Of a DNA stretch of 64,000 nt, positions 23,686 through 32,198 are shown piece by piece. This DNA is from Geomonas oryzisoli (GTDB lineage: Bacteria > Desulfobacterota > Desulfuromonadia > Geobacterales > Geobacteraceae). The position numbers and the translations under genes were made by a program. A model generated the notes under the pieces. That model worked only from the letters and a program-made list of their open reading frames with translations, was not told the origin of the DNA and searched no databases. The DNA is taken from NCBI RefSeq assembly GCF_018986915.1, contig NZ_CP076723.1, forward strand, positions 1,769,501 through 1,833,500. Reading direction: 5' to 3'. Each line of letters opens with the position of its first letter. Within the stretch, counting starts at the first letter, position 1.

Positions 23686-24168
23686 ATGAATAACCATAAG
23701 GGGCAAGCGATAGTTGAGACTGCGATAATACTTCCCTTGCTTATTGTGCTGGTTATGGGCCTTTTTGAATACGGAAGGTACATGTATCTGAAGAACACGC
23801 TCAACAATGCCGCGAGGGCAGCCGCAAGGACAGCGGTCGTGACGCCCAAGTACGATTCTGTGACCCACAAGGATGGAATGGCGCCAAGCGACACCAGCCA
23901 TACCTTGAGCTGCACGGATGCCGAGTTCATAGCCTCCCCGGGGAACGGGGCAGTGTACAAGACGGTCTGTAACTCGATCTTCAACGGGATCCCTAAAAAC
24001 GAGGTGGTGGTGAATATCGCATATACGGAATTGGCCACTCCTGCAGGACTTAGCGCGGGTGACAGTGTCAGCATCCAGCTTACCTGGGACAAATATGAGG
24101 CCCTGCTTCCCAAGCTTATTCCGATCACCAACATACTTACAGGTGAAGCCTCAATGCGTTATGAATAA
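23686..24168 (+). CDS. tadE: TadE-like pseudopilin
   Basis: A 160-residue protein beginning MNNHKG-QAIVETAIILPLLIVLVMGLFEYGRYMYLKN, the TadE N-terminal motif with the G/xxxxE prepilin-type cleavage site and a hydrophobic helix. The remainder is a small outer domain with a Cys pair (LSCTDAEF, KTVCNSIF). TadE and TadF pseudopilins are needed for Flp pilus assembly in Aggregatibacter. The ATG at 23686 has a GGGGA before it; an upstream in-frame ATG at 23635 would add 17 residues that do not fit the family. Confidence 0.85.
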   Translation: MNNHKGQAIVETAIILPLLIVLVMGLFEYGRYMYLKNTLNNAARAAARTAVVTPKYDSVTHKDGMAPSDTSHTLSCTDAEFIASPGNGAVYKTVCNSIFNGIPKNEVVVNIAYTELATPAGLSAGDSVSIQLTWDKYEALLPKLIPITNILTGEASMRYE

Positions 24169-24191
24169 TCTGCCTATCCTCAGGAGGTGCT

Positions 24192-25100
24192 ATGACTCGA
24201 CCAAAGGCGGTAATTGTTGTTGCGATTCTTGCTCTTGTCTTCGCAGGGATTGCAGCTTGGCTCACCTTCAGTTACCTGCAAGGGGAGACAGATAAAACCA
24301 AGGCGGCGCAACCGCAGAGCATCGTCGTTGCGGCCGCTGATATCCCTACTGGCAGTACCATTGGCGAACCGCAGTTGAAGGTGACCTCTTGGCCGAAGGA
24401 CAGCATCCCCCAAGGCAGTTCAGCAGATCCTAAACTTCTCATAGGCCGCGTTGCCATTCGTCCCATCTCAAAGGGAGACGCTGTCACTGAGCAGAAACTC
24501 AAACCTAAGGCTGCTGTGGGCGGCTCAGGTTTCATGACGTACATCATTCCTCTCGGGCATCGCGCAGTGACGGTCGCCGTCAATGAGGTTGCTGGTGTGG
24601 CCGGCTTTATAACTCCCAATGACCGGGTTGATGTCGTTCTCACCACCTCCATTCCGACATCCCAAAACGAAAAAATCAGCAAAATTATTCTTCAGAACGT
24701 GCCGGTGCTGGCCACCGGACAGATCACGGAGCAAAAGGAAGGGAAACCGGTGGTGGTTCCCACCGTCACTCTTGACCTCACCCCCGATGACTCCGAGCGG
24801 CTTGTCCTTGGCGCCAGCAGAGGATCGCTGCAACTGCTGCTTAGGAATATAGCTGATTCCGGACCGACCGACGCGAGGGGGGCGACCATAGCCAAGGTGC
24901 TTGCCGGTTCGGCCCCACCGCCCGCCGCTGCACCGGTGTCCGCACCGGCACCTAAACAGGCCAAGGTGGTGGCGAAGCGTCCGGCAGTCAAGAAGGTCCG
25001 CGTTGCGCCGGTCTCACAGGCACCTGCCCCACGTTCCAGCCACACCGTGACCCTGATAGACGGTGGCGTACGCACCACCAAGGAATTCGTCCTTCAATAG
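24192..25100 (+). CDS. cpaB: Flp pilus assembly protein CpaB/RcpC
   Basis: This 302-residue protein has an N-terminal membrane anchor (residues 5-27), an SAF domain (IVVAAADIPTGSTIGEPQLKV at 44-64), and the RcpC-type core with PLGHRAVTVAVNEVAGVAGFITPNDRVDVVLT near 120. The C-terminal 50 residues are Pro/Ala/Lys-rich. CpaB is a periplasmic accessory to the CpaC secretin. The ATG follows CAGGAGGTG. Codon and gene order place it in the tad operon. Confidence 0.93.
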   Translation: MTRPKAVIVVAILALVFAGIAAWLTFSYLQGETDKTKAAQPQSIVVAAADIPTGSTIGEPQLKVTSWPKDSIPQGSSADPKLLIGRVAIRPISKGDAVTEQKLKPKAAVGGSGFMTYIIPLGHRAVTVAVNEVAGVAGFITPNDRVDVVLTTSIPTSQNEKISKIILQNVPVLATGQITEQKEGKPVVVPTVTLDLTPDDSERLVLGASRGSLQLLLRNIADSGPTDARGATIAKVLAGSAPPPAAAPVSAPAPKQAKVVAKRPAVKKVRVAPVSQAPAPRSSHTVTLIDGGVRTTKEFVLQ

Positions 25101-25136
25101 ATCCGCTGACATCCAGCTCACGAATGAGGTGCTTTG

Positions 25137-26591
25137 ATGATAATCGTCCTTAAAAAACAACTGCAGTTGCTGGTCTGGGCGTTGTTGGTGACCTGTGCGT
25201 GCGTGACGGCGGCACATGCCGGCGTAGCTCTGGAGGTAGGACTCTATAAGAGCATCCTGGTGGACTTCAAGAGCCAGAACAAGAAAATCGTTTTGGTGAC
25301 CCTGGCCAACACGAAGAAGGAATCCCAGGAAAAGGATGTCGAGCAAACGGTTCAGGTTGCCAAGCCGGGCACCGCCGACCCTAGCAACGTGGCCCCCGCC
25401 AGTGCGGCAAGGAAGAGATCTTCTGAGTCGGATACGGGCAACACCAACAAGTTTGTGGTGCCCGAGGTTCTGTCGGAATACGTGCTTAAACTGGACGGCA
25501 TTAGCATCGGCAGCACCAGCATGATCATCTGGACGAAGGCTGAGGGTGACGAGCGTCCGGTTCCCACCTTCTTTGACCTTAGAGTCGTAGGCGACCGTGA
25601 AACGATACAGAGCCAGATGAAGGATATTGCTCCCAAAGACAGCATCGAAGTCCAATATGCCAACGACACTGTCGTGCTTTCGGGTAACGTCGCAAACGAC
25701 CAGACCAGGAGCAAGGCCCAGGATCTCGCAAAGGCCTTCTCCTCCAAAGTCATCAACAACATAACCGTCAACGAACCGCAGCAGGTGCTGCTACAGGTGA
25801 AGGTCGCACAAGTCGACAAGACCTCCCTTAAAAAGCTTGGCATCAGCTTTCTGGTCAAGGGCAACACGGGTGAAGGGTTTTCCAACCTGGTTTCCGGACC
25901 GTCCGGAGCTCTCACAGGCACAGCACCGGCCTTGGGTGACTTTTCATCTCTGGGATCTTTCCAGGCAGGCGTGTCCTATTTCCCATCAGGTCTAAGCACG
26001 GTACTTCAGGCACTTAGTTCAAAGGGGCTTGCCAGAGTTCTTGCCGAGCCGAATCTTTTGGTGAAAAGCTCTCAAGAAGGCAACTTCTTGGCGGGGACCA
26101 AGATCCCCCTGAGCATCATCGAAAGCTCAAACGGTACAGCAACAACAACCATCAGGTATGAGACCGTCGGCATAAAGCTTAAATTCAAACCCGAGGTGTT
26201 AGAATCAGGCATGATCTCCCTCAAAATCAATCCTGCGGAGGTAAGCAGCATCCAGGGGTATCTGCCGGTAAACGGGTATCCTATCATTGACACCCGTAAC
26301 GTTGATACGAGCGTCGAGCTGAGAGACGGTGAAAGCCTTGTCCTCGCAGGCCTGCTTCAGGAGGAGGAAATCAAGAACATGTCAAAGATCCCCCTGCTCG
26401 GTGATATTCCCATTCTGGGGGCTCTGTTCCGTTCCACCAGTAAAGACATCAAAGAGAAGGAGCTTGTGTTCTTCATAACCCCGAAGATCGTTAAACCTTT
26501 GGCGCCAGGGGTAAAGACCGAATTACCAACCGACAAGAAGCTTGCTCCTGAGCAGGAGAGGGAACTGTCATGGATGCCTTTAGGAAAATAA
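25137..26591 (+). CDS. cpaC: Tad pilus outer-membrane secretin CpaC/RcpA
   Basis: A 484-residue exported protein: signal peptide (residues 1-28, ending AHA), an N-terminal pilus-formation domain (ISIGSTSMIIWTKAEGD), a BON-like region (NDTVVLSGNVANDQTRSKAQDLAKAF), and a secretin domain from about residue 220 with LLVKSSQEGNFLAGTKIPL, VGIKLKFKPEVLESGMISLKI and the C-terminal LAGLLQEEEIKNMSKIPLLGDIPILGALFRS. It forms the ring through which the pilus exits. I start at ATG 25137, six bases after GAGGT, rather than the TTG one codon upstream. Its end overlaps tadG by 22 bases. Confidence 0.94.
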   Translation: MIIVLKKQLQLLVWALLVTCACVTAAHAGVALEVGLYKSILVDFKSQNKKIVLVTLANTKKESQEKDVEQTVQVAKPGTADPSNVAPASAARKRSSESDTGNTNKFVVPEVLSEYVLKLDGISIGSTSMIIWTKAEGDERPVPTFFDLRVVGDRETIQSQMKDIAPKDSIEVQYANDTVVLSGNVANDQTRSKAQDLAKAFSSKVINNITVNEPQQVLLQVKVAQVDKTSLKKLGISFLVKGNTGEGFSNLVSGPSGALTGTAPALGDFSSLGSFQAGVSYFPSGLSTVLQALSSKGLARVLAEPNLLVKSSQEGNFLAGTKIPLSIIESSNGTATTTIRYETVGIKLKFKPEVLESGMISLKINPAEVSSIQGYLPVNGYPIIDTRNVDTSVELRDGESLVLAGLLQEEEIKNMSKIPLLGDIPILGALFRSTSKDIKEKELVFFITPKIVKPLAPGVKTELPTDKKLAPEQERELSWMPLGK

Positions 26592-27616
26592 GGAGACGCG
26601 ATCAGAAAGGGTTCGCGCTGGTTTATATCGCCCTCATGATCGTAGTCCTCGTGGGATTCGTAAGTCTTGCCGTGGATCTTGGTTATATCTATGTGGCCAA
26701 GGGCCAATTGCAAAATGCTGCCGATGCTGCTGCACTCGCTGGTGCGTCGATGAATCTGTCAGATTCTTTAACGGTTAGGGCCAAAGCGAAACAGTTTGCG
26801 GCAATAAATAAAGCGGCTGGCGATCCTGTCGTAATCACAGACAGTGACATTACCATCGGTCACTGGGATGCTGCCACATCCAGTTTTACGACCTCATCTC
26901 CCATCAATGCAGTTAAGGTGGTTGCACGTAGAACCGAAGCCGGCGCTAGTGCCGCAGAGCAAGGAAAGGTTCAAACTTTTTTCGGCAAGGTTTTCTCGTT
27001 GTTGCCAAGCGGTGGAGAAGGATGGGCAGAAATGTCTGCGGCAGCTTCTGCCATTGCCGCTCGTCCGCCTAGACCAACCATCCCTGTCGCACTGTGTCAG
27101 ACTGCCTGCTCTAAAACGATTCCTCCCGAACTTAAGTTCTTCTTCAAGGAAGCTGGTCCAGGTGGAACCCCGCCTCCTCCTGAACTTACATTGGGATGGA
27201 CGGACTTTTCTTTCAGTTCTCAAGCGACTGATCTTGGCCCCCAAAGCGACATTGCGAAATACATACACGGGGAATTACATCCTCCTGACGTCTGCAACCA
27301 AGCGATTTATACCAACAATGGTGTAGGCGAGGCCGTCCAAGAGTTGATGCAGGAATTCAACGCCAATAAAAATTCCGACGGTTACTGGGAAGTCATTGTT
27401 CCCATCCTTTCCGATGGGGTCAACAAGGATGGCGTAAGCGTCCCAGCGTGCCCACCTGGGGATCAGCCTATACCTTATCCGCTATCCAGCTTTGCTATCG
27501 CATGGATTTCCGATGTTGTAAAAGGGGCTTCTCCCGGTGTCACCTTCAGTAAGCTTGAATGTCTGCCATGTAACGATCCTAGACTGGTTGGCGGTACACC
27601 TACTTTGGTCAAATAG
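26570..27616 (+). CDS. tadG: TadG-like pilus assembly protein
   Basis: The 348-residue protein begins with DQKGFALVYIALMIVVLVGFVSLAVDLGYIYVAKGQLQNAADAAALAGA, the TadG (Tad_N/TadG_N) signature: an anchor helix followed by the QNAADAAALAGA motif. KG-FALVYI resembles a prepilin site but lacks the Glu. The outer part contains Cys pairs CQTACS and CLPCN. No von Willebrand domain is apparent, so it is shorter than classical TadG. The start lies inside the end of cpaC, indicating coupling. Confidence 0.88.
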   Translation: MDAFRKIRRRDQKGFALVYIALMIVVLVGFVSLAVDLGYIYVAKGQLQNAADAAALAGASMNLSDSLTVRAKAKQFAAINKAAGDPVVITDSDITIGHWDAATSSFTTSSPINAVKVVARRTEAGASAAEQGKVQTFFGKVFSLLPSGGEGWAEMSAAASAIAARPPRPTIPVALCQTACSKTIPPELKFFFKEAGPGGTPPPPELTLGWTDFSFSSQATDLGPQSDIAKYIHGELHPPDVCNQAIYTNNGVGEAVQELMQEFNANKNSDGYWEVIVPILSDGVNKDGVSVPACPPGDQPIPYPLSSFAIAWISDVVKGASPGVTFSKLECLPCNDPRLVGGTPTLVK

Positions 27617-27641
27617 ATAGCACATAAGGATCCTGAACTCT

Positions 27642-28766
27642 ATGCCTCCACGTATCAGTTTAGCCATCATCGACAGCGACGCGTCCGCCCGCGAATCCAT
27701 CGAGGTAACGCTGAAACCGTTTTCCGAGACCATCGGCATCGTCGGCTCGGTCGATAACTTTAGCGCCGGTCTGAGGGTAATCGAGAAGAGCGCGCCCAAT
27801 GTCGTTATTCTTGAGGTCAGCGACATTCAGCGTGGCATGCAGGAGGTGCAGCACATCACCTCCAAGTTTCCCCGGACCTCGGTCATCGTCAGCTCCTCTG
27901 AGAAGAGCTCCGACTGGATTCTCTCGCTCATGCGGGCGGGAGCCGTGGAGTACATGCTGCGCCCCCTGACCCAGGACGAGCTGAAACTCGCCCTGCAGAA
28001 GGTGGGACGCTTCATCTTCTCCAAGACCGAGGAGGCACCTCGCGCCAAGATCATCTCCGTATACTACCCCACCGGCGGGACGGGAACCACCACGGTCGCG
28101 GTGAATCTCGCCGCCGGTCTCGCCTCGGAAGGGGTCAAGGTCGCCCTCGTCGATCTCAACCTCTACTCCGGCGACATCGGCACCTTCCTCGACGTCAGCC
28201 CGACGTACACCCTGAGCAGCGTCACCAGCAACATAGACCGTCTCGATGCCAACTTCTTGATGACGGTCATGACCAGGCATGCATCTGGCCCCTTCGTTCT
28301 CACCGAGCCCAATGAGGTGGATGACGCCATTTCGATTACCCCCGATCAAGTGCACCGCATCCTCTCCTTTTTAAGAGGCGTGTTCACCTATGTCGTGGTC
28401 GACTGCGGCGGCCCCCTGGCTGGCTGCAACATGGCCATCTTCGAGTCTTCCGACCTGATACTGTTCACCACTGCCCTGAGCCTTCCCGCCCTTAAGAACA
28501 GCAAGCGCTACCTCACCGCAATGGAGCGGAAAGGACTGCGCAAGGACCGGCTGAAACTGGTCGTGAACCGTTACCTGCCCAAAGCCGACATCCAGGTCAA
28601 GGACGCCGAGAAGGTGCTGGGGCACACAGTTTTTCAAACGATACCCAACGATTACCTCGACGTGGTCAATTCCATCAACAAGGGTATGCCGGTCGTAAAG
28701 TACTCACCGGGGTCTGCGGTCAGCAAGGCGATCCTCAACCTGGCGGAGCTGGTGGCAAAACCCTAA
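27642..28766 (+). CDS. tadZ: TadZ/CpaE-like ATPase with degenerate Walker A
   Basis: The 374-residue protein has a receiver-like N-terminal domain (residues 5-120, [15 protein letters not shown]) and a MinD/ParA-type domain from about 138. In the deviant Walker A the usual KGGxGKT is PTGGTGTTT, with both Lys positions replaced by Thr; [18 protein letters not shown] and YVVVDCGG follow as switch and Walker B regions. TadZ places the Tad machine at its cellular site. Loss of the signature Lys suggests altered or no ATP hydrolysis, as in some other pseudo-ATPase TadZ proteins. It lies between tadG and tadA, the usual place. Confidence 0.88.
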   Translation: MPPRISLAIIDSDASARESIEVTLKPFSETIGIVGSVDNFSAGLRVIEKSAPNVVILEVSDIQRGMQEVQHITSKFPRTSVIVSSSEKSSDWILSLMRAGAVEYMLRPLTQDELKLALQKVGRFIFSKTEEAPRAKIISVYYPTGGTGTTTVAVNLAAGLASEGVKVALVDLNLYSGDIGTFLDVSPTYTLSSVTSNIDRLDANFLMTVMTRHASGPFVLTEPNEVDDAISITPDQVHRILSFLRGVFTYVVVDCGGPLAGCNMAIFESSDLILFTTALSLPALKNSKRYLTAMERKGLRKDRLKLVVNRYLPKADIQVKDAEKVLGHTVFQTIPNDYLDVVNSINKGMPVVKYSPGSAVSKAILNLAELVAKP

Positions 28767-28860
28767 CTCCAGTTGGGCGTGCGCCGGTTGCAGCCGTGCT
28801 ACCGGAGCGGACAAATCAATCGCCACGGCCGCTCCGCTCGCAGTTCAAGAGGTCTTATCT

Positions 28861-30162
28861 ATGCCGAATAATCCATTTCAGATGCCCGGGATCACGAACG
28901 ATCAGGAATTTTTCCAGGACCTGAAAAGCCGCATCCACCGTCGTCTGATCGAACGCCTCGACCTGGCGAAACTGGATCTTCTTGGCGCTAACGAGCTCAA
29001 CCGTGAGATAGGCTTCGTCATTGAGAACCTGATCATCGAGGAAGGGGTTCCCCTGAACCAGTTCGAGCGGGACCGCCTGGTCGTGGAGATCCAGCACGAG
29101 ACCTTCGGCCTGGGTCCGCTGGAGCCCCTGCTGGCTGACCCTCACGTTTCCGACATCCTGGTGAACAAGAGCTCCCAGGTTTACGTCGAGCGCTTCGGCA
29201 AACTGGTCAAGACCGACGTCTGTTTCAAGGATAATGGGCACCTTTTGCAGATCATCGAGAGGATCGTCTCCAAGGTTGGCCGGCGCATCGACGAGTCATC
29301 CCCCTATGTCGACGCGAGGCTTCCGGACGGCTCCCGCGTCAATGCCATCATCCCGCCGCTGGCCCTGGACGGGCCGGTCCTCTCCATCCGTCGTTTCGGG
29401 CAGGATCCGCTCAAGATGAACGACCTCATCAACCTGGGCACCCTCGACCCCCGCATGGAGAAGATCCTGGAGGGGGCGGTACGCACCAGGCTGAACATCC
29501 TGGTTTCCGGCGGTACCGGCACCGGCAAGACCACCATGCTGAACGTGCTCTCCGAGTACATCCCCCATGACGAGCGCGTGGTCACCATCGAGGACTCCGC
29601 AGAACTCCATCTGAAGCAGGAACACGTGGTACGCCTGGAGACCCGTCCTCCCAACATCGAGGGGAGGGGGGAGGTGACCCAGCGCGACCTGGTGCGCAAC
29701 GCCCTCAGGATGCGCCCCGACCGGATCATCCTGGGCGAGATCCGCGGCGGCGAGGCACTGGACATGCTTCAGGCCATGAACACCGGTCACGACGGTTCCA
29801 TCTCTACCGTTCACGCCAACACTACCCGCGACGCCCTGGCCCGTATCGAAACCATGGTGCTCATGGCCGGCATGGACCTGCCTGAGCGTGCCATACGCGA
29901 GCAGGTGGCGTCGGCTCTGAATGTCGTGGTTCAACTGGTCAGATTCTCAGACGGTACGAGGAAGGTGGTCAAACTCTCCGAAATAACCGGCATGGAGGGG
30001 AACACAGTCGTAATGCACGACGTCTTTGTGTTCGATCAAAAAGGCATCGACAAGGAAGGGAGGGTTGTCGGCAGCTATCGGGCAACGGGGGTGAGGCCGA
30101 TGTTTGCTGAACGTTTCAGGGTCTACGGCTTCGAGCTCCCCCAGGGGATCTTCGAGAACTAG
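28861..30162 (+). CDS. tadA: Tad pilus assembly ATPase CpaF/TadA
   Basis: This 433-residue secretion ATPase of the TadA/VirB11 family has an N-terminal helical domain, then [14 protein letters not shown] (Walker A, near residue 216), [11 protein letters not shown] (Asp box), [39 protein letters not shown] (Walker B and His box). It powers pilus assembly from the cytoplasm together with TadB and TadC. It follows tadZ after a 94-base gap and precedes tadB by 12 bases. All catalytic motifs are intact. Confidence 0.95.
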   Translation: MPNNPFQMPGITNDQEFFQDLKSRIHRRLIERLDLAKLDLLGANELNREIGFVIENLIIEEGVPLNQFERDRLVVEIQHETFGLGPLEPLLADPHVSDILVNKSSQVYVERFGKLVKTDVCFKDNGHLLQIIERIVSKVGRRIDESSPYVDARLPDGSRVNAIIPPLALDGPVLSIRRFGQDPLKMNDLINLGTLDPRMEKILEGAVRTRLNILVSGGTGTGKTTMLNVLSEYIPHDERVVTIEDSAELHLKQEHVVRLETRPPNIEGRGEVTQRDLVRNALRMRPDRIILGEIRGGEALDMLQAMNTGHDGSISTVHANTTRDALARIETMVLMAGMDLPERAIREQVASALNVVVQLVRFSDGTRKVVKLSEITGMEGNTVVMHDVFVFDQKGIDKEGRVVGSYRATGVRPMFAERFRVYGFELPQGIFEN

Positions 30163-30174
30163 GAGGAGGGCCAC

Positions 30175-31137
30175 TTGCTATATATTGTTGTCATAACCTT
30201 CATAGCCGTCTTTCTTCTGCTCTTTGCGGTTTACCTTGCAGTTTCCGCAGCCAGGACGTCTCCCAAGTATGAGCTGAAAAGGCGCCTGCAGCGCCTGGCG
30301 AAAGATTCCTCCGCACAGGGAATGCCGGAAGACCTGCGCGCGGAGATCATCAGGGAGATCCCCCCCCTGGACAAGCTCCTCGGATCATTTCCGCTTACGC
30401 GTGACTTGGACAAGAAACTGGACCACGGTGGTCTCGACGTGACTGCTTCTCGGTTTCTCGTCCTCACCGCGTCGGTTACCGTCTGCCTCTTCGTTCTGAT
30501 CCTTTTCCTGTTCAAGTCCTTTTGGGCTGCGCTATTAGGAGGCATCATCGTCTCTCTGCTGCCCTTCGCTTATCTTCATTTCAAAATTCAGCAACGCCTG
30601 GAGAAGTTCACCGAGGTTTTTCCTGACGCCCTGACCATGATCTCACGTTCGCTGCGTGCCGGCCATTCCTTCACCAGTGGTATTCAACTGGTCGGCGAGG
30701 AAATCCAGGACCCGGTAGGTGAACTGTTCAGGACCGCCTATGAACAGCAGCTGCTCGGACTCAGGATCACTGAGACCTTGAGCAACCTCAACGAGAGGAT
30801 TGATAGCCTTGATCTCAGGTTCTTCACCACCGCCATCGCCATCAACAATGATGTTGGTGGTAACCTCTCGGATATCCTTGAAAACCTCGCGAAGACAATC
30901 CGGGAGAGGTTGAAAATAAGAAGGCAGGTTCGCGTGTACACCGCACAGGGGCGGATGACGGGGTACGTTTTGGGCGCGCTGCCAATATGTACCTTTTTGA
31001 TTTTTAATATCCTCAATCCCGAATACGAGTCGCTTCTTTACAAGGAGACGAAGGGGCTGTACGTCTTGGGGCTCGCCGTGGTCTTGCAGTTGATCGGCTT
31101 CTTCGTGATCAGGAAAATCATCAGGATTAGGATTTAG
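30175..31137 (+). CDS. tadB: Tad pilus inner-membrane platform protein TadB
   Basis: A 320-residue membrane protein of the GspF/TadB family: one N-terminal helix (residues 1-22), a helix pair near 90-125, the cytoplasmic T2SSF domain with PDALTMISRSLRAGHSFTSGIQLVGEE, and two C-terminal helices. It forms the inner-membrane platform with TadC above the TadA ATPase. It starts with TTG at 30175, six bases after AGGAGGAGGG. The stop is nine bases before tadC. Confidence 0.92.
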   Translation: MLYIVVITFIAVFLLLFAVYLAVSAARTSPKYELKRRLQRLAKDSSAQGMPEDLRAEIIREIPPLDKLLGSFPLTRDLDKKLDHGGLDVTASRFLVLTASVTVCLFVLILFLFKSFWAALLGGIIVSLLPFAYLHFKIQQRLEKFTEVFPDALTMISRSLRAGHSFTSGIQLVGEEIQDPVGELFRTAYEQQLLGLRITETLSNLNERIDSLDLRFFTTAIAINNDVGGNLSDILENLAKTIRERLKIRRQVRVYTAQGRMTGYVLGALPICTFLIFNILNPEYESLLYKETKGLYVLGLAVVLQLIGFFVIRKIIRIRI

Positions 31138-31146
31138 GGGGGGACG

Positions 31147-32058
31147 GTGGTCTTCGCAATAACTGTAATCGTTTTCATCGCCGTTGTTCTCCTGACAGTC
31201 GCCGCAATATATCCTTATCTGTCGCGGCGGGGTGTTGTGCAGAGCAGGCTTGAGAAGTTCGAAGTGCAGGAGGTGAGCAAGGTCGAACTGGTCCCGGAAG
31301 CACCCAAATGGTACGACCACTTGGGGCAACTGGGGCGCTCGTTGAAGTTATCAGCCAAGGAGCAGGGAAAGTATACCCAGATGCTGGTTGCGGCCGGGTA
31401 CAAGCGGGAGAGCGTCTACGTCTTTTTTGGTTGCAAGATCCTGCTCACCATACTCCTTCCCGTCTCCTTCGTGCTCTTCTACGTCATGGCCAGGGGGCTG
31501 TCCTTTAACCGGTTGATGATTCTCACGACGATAATTTTGGCCATCGTGGGCTATCTGGCGCCCAGTTACTGGCTGTCGCACCAGTACAACGAGCGGAAGC
31601 TGAAGATCTTCCATACCCTACCAGACATACTCGACCTGCTCACGGTCTGCGTGGATGCCGGGCTCAGTATGGACGCCGCACTGATAAAGACTACCGAAGT
31701 GCCCCAGTTTGCCAATGACCCGCTTGCCAAAGAAATCAAGGTGGCGACCATGGAGACAAGGGCCGGTAAGCCGCGCATTGAAGCGCTCAAGGACATGGCT
31801 GCGCGCACCATGGTCGACGATGTTAAATCTTTCGTTACCATGCTGGCTCAGACAGAGCGCTTCGGCACCAGCTTGAGCCAGGCCCTCACTGTTCATTCGG
31901 ACTCCCTACGCACCAAGAGGAAGCAGATTGCTGAAGAAGCTGCGGCCAAGACCACCATCAAGATGATTTTCCCGCTGGTCATGTTCGTCTTTCCTGCGCT
32001 TCTGGTCGTCATTTTGGGACCGGCCTATGTTCAGATCAGCAAAACCCTTTTCAAATAA
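31147..32058 (+). CDS. tadC: Tad pilus inner-membrane platform protein TadC
   Basis: A 303-residue paralogue of TadB with the same layout: N-terminal helix, two helices around 105-145, the T2SSF domain with LPDILDLLTVCVDAGLSMDAALIKTTE and VTMLAQTERFGTSLSQALTVHSDSLRTKRKQIAEEAAAKTTIK, and a last helix VMFVFPALLVVILGPAY. It starts with GTG at 31147 behind TAGGGGGGGAC. It partners with TadB. Confidence 0.92.
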   Translation: MVFAITVIVFIAVVLLTVAAIYPYLSRRGVVQSRLEKFEVQEVSKVELVPEAPKWYDHLGQLGRSLKLSAKEQGKYTQMLVAAGYKRESVYVFFGCKILLTILLPVSFVLFYVMARGLSFNRLMILTTIILAIVGYLAPSYWLSHQYNERKLKIFHTLPDILDLLTVCVDAGLSMDAALIKTTEVPQFANDPLAKEIKVATMETRAGKPRIEALKDMAARTMVDDVKSFVTMLAQTERFGTSLSQALTVHSDSLRTKRKQIAEEAAAKTTIKMIFPLVMFVFPALLVVILGPAYVQISKTLFK

Positions 32059-32082
32059 ATACGCCTCATAAGGAGACACGTC

Positions 32083-32166
32083 ATGCACTTTGATTTAAAC
32101 ACCGCTATCTTGATGATAATCGCAGTCGAATTGGCTCTCATTTACTCGAGGCTCTGCAAGAAGTAG
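32083..32166 (+). CDS. 27-aa membrane microprotein in the tad operon
   Basis: The frame MHFDLNTAILMIIAVELALI... ends YSRLCKK and is preceded by AAGGAGACACGTC, a strong RBS eight bases before the ATG. Residues 6-21 form a single hydrophobic helix with a buried Glu, and the C terminus is basic with one Cys. It is located 24 bases after tadC and 32 bases before the Ig-repeat lipoprotein gene, in the same direction. It is too short for usual gene calling. The RBS and amphipathic design support translation, but no homology can be claimed. Confidence 0.6.
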   Translation: MHFDLNTAILMIIAVELALIYSRLCKK

Positions 32167-32198
32167 CAAATCCTGATATCAATTTATGAGGAGGGGGC

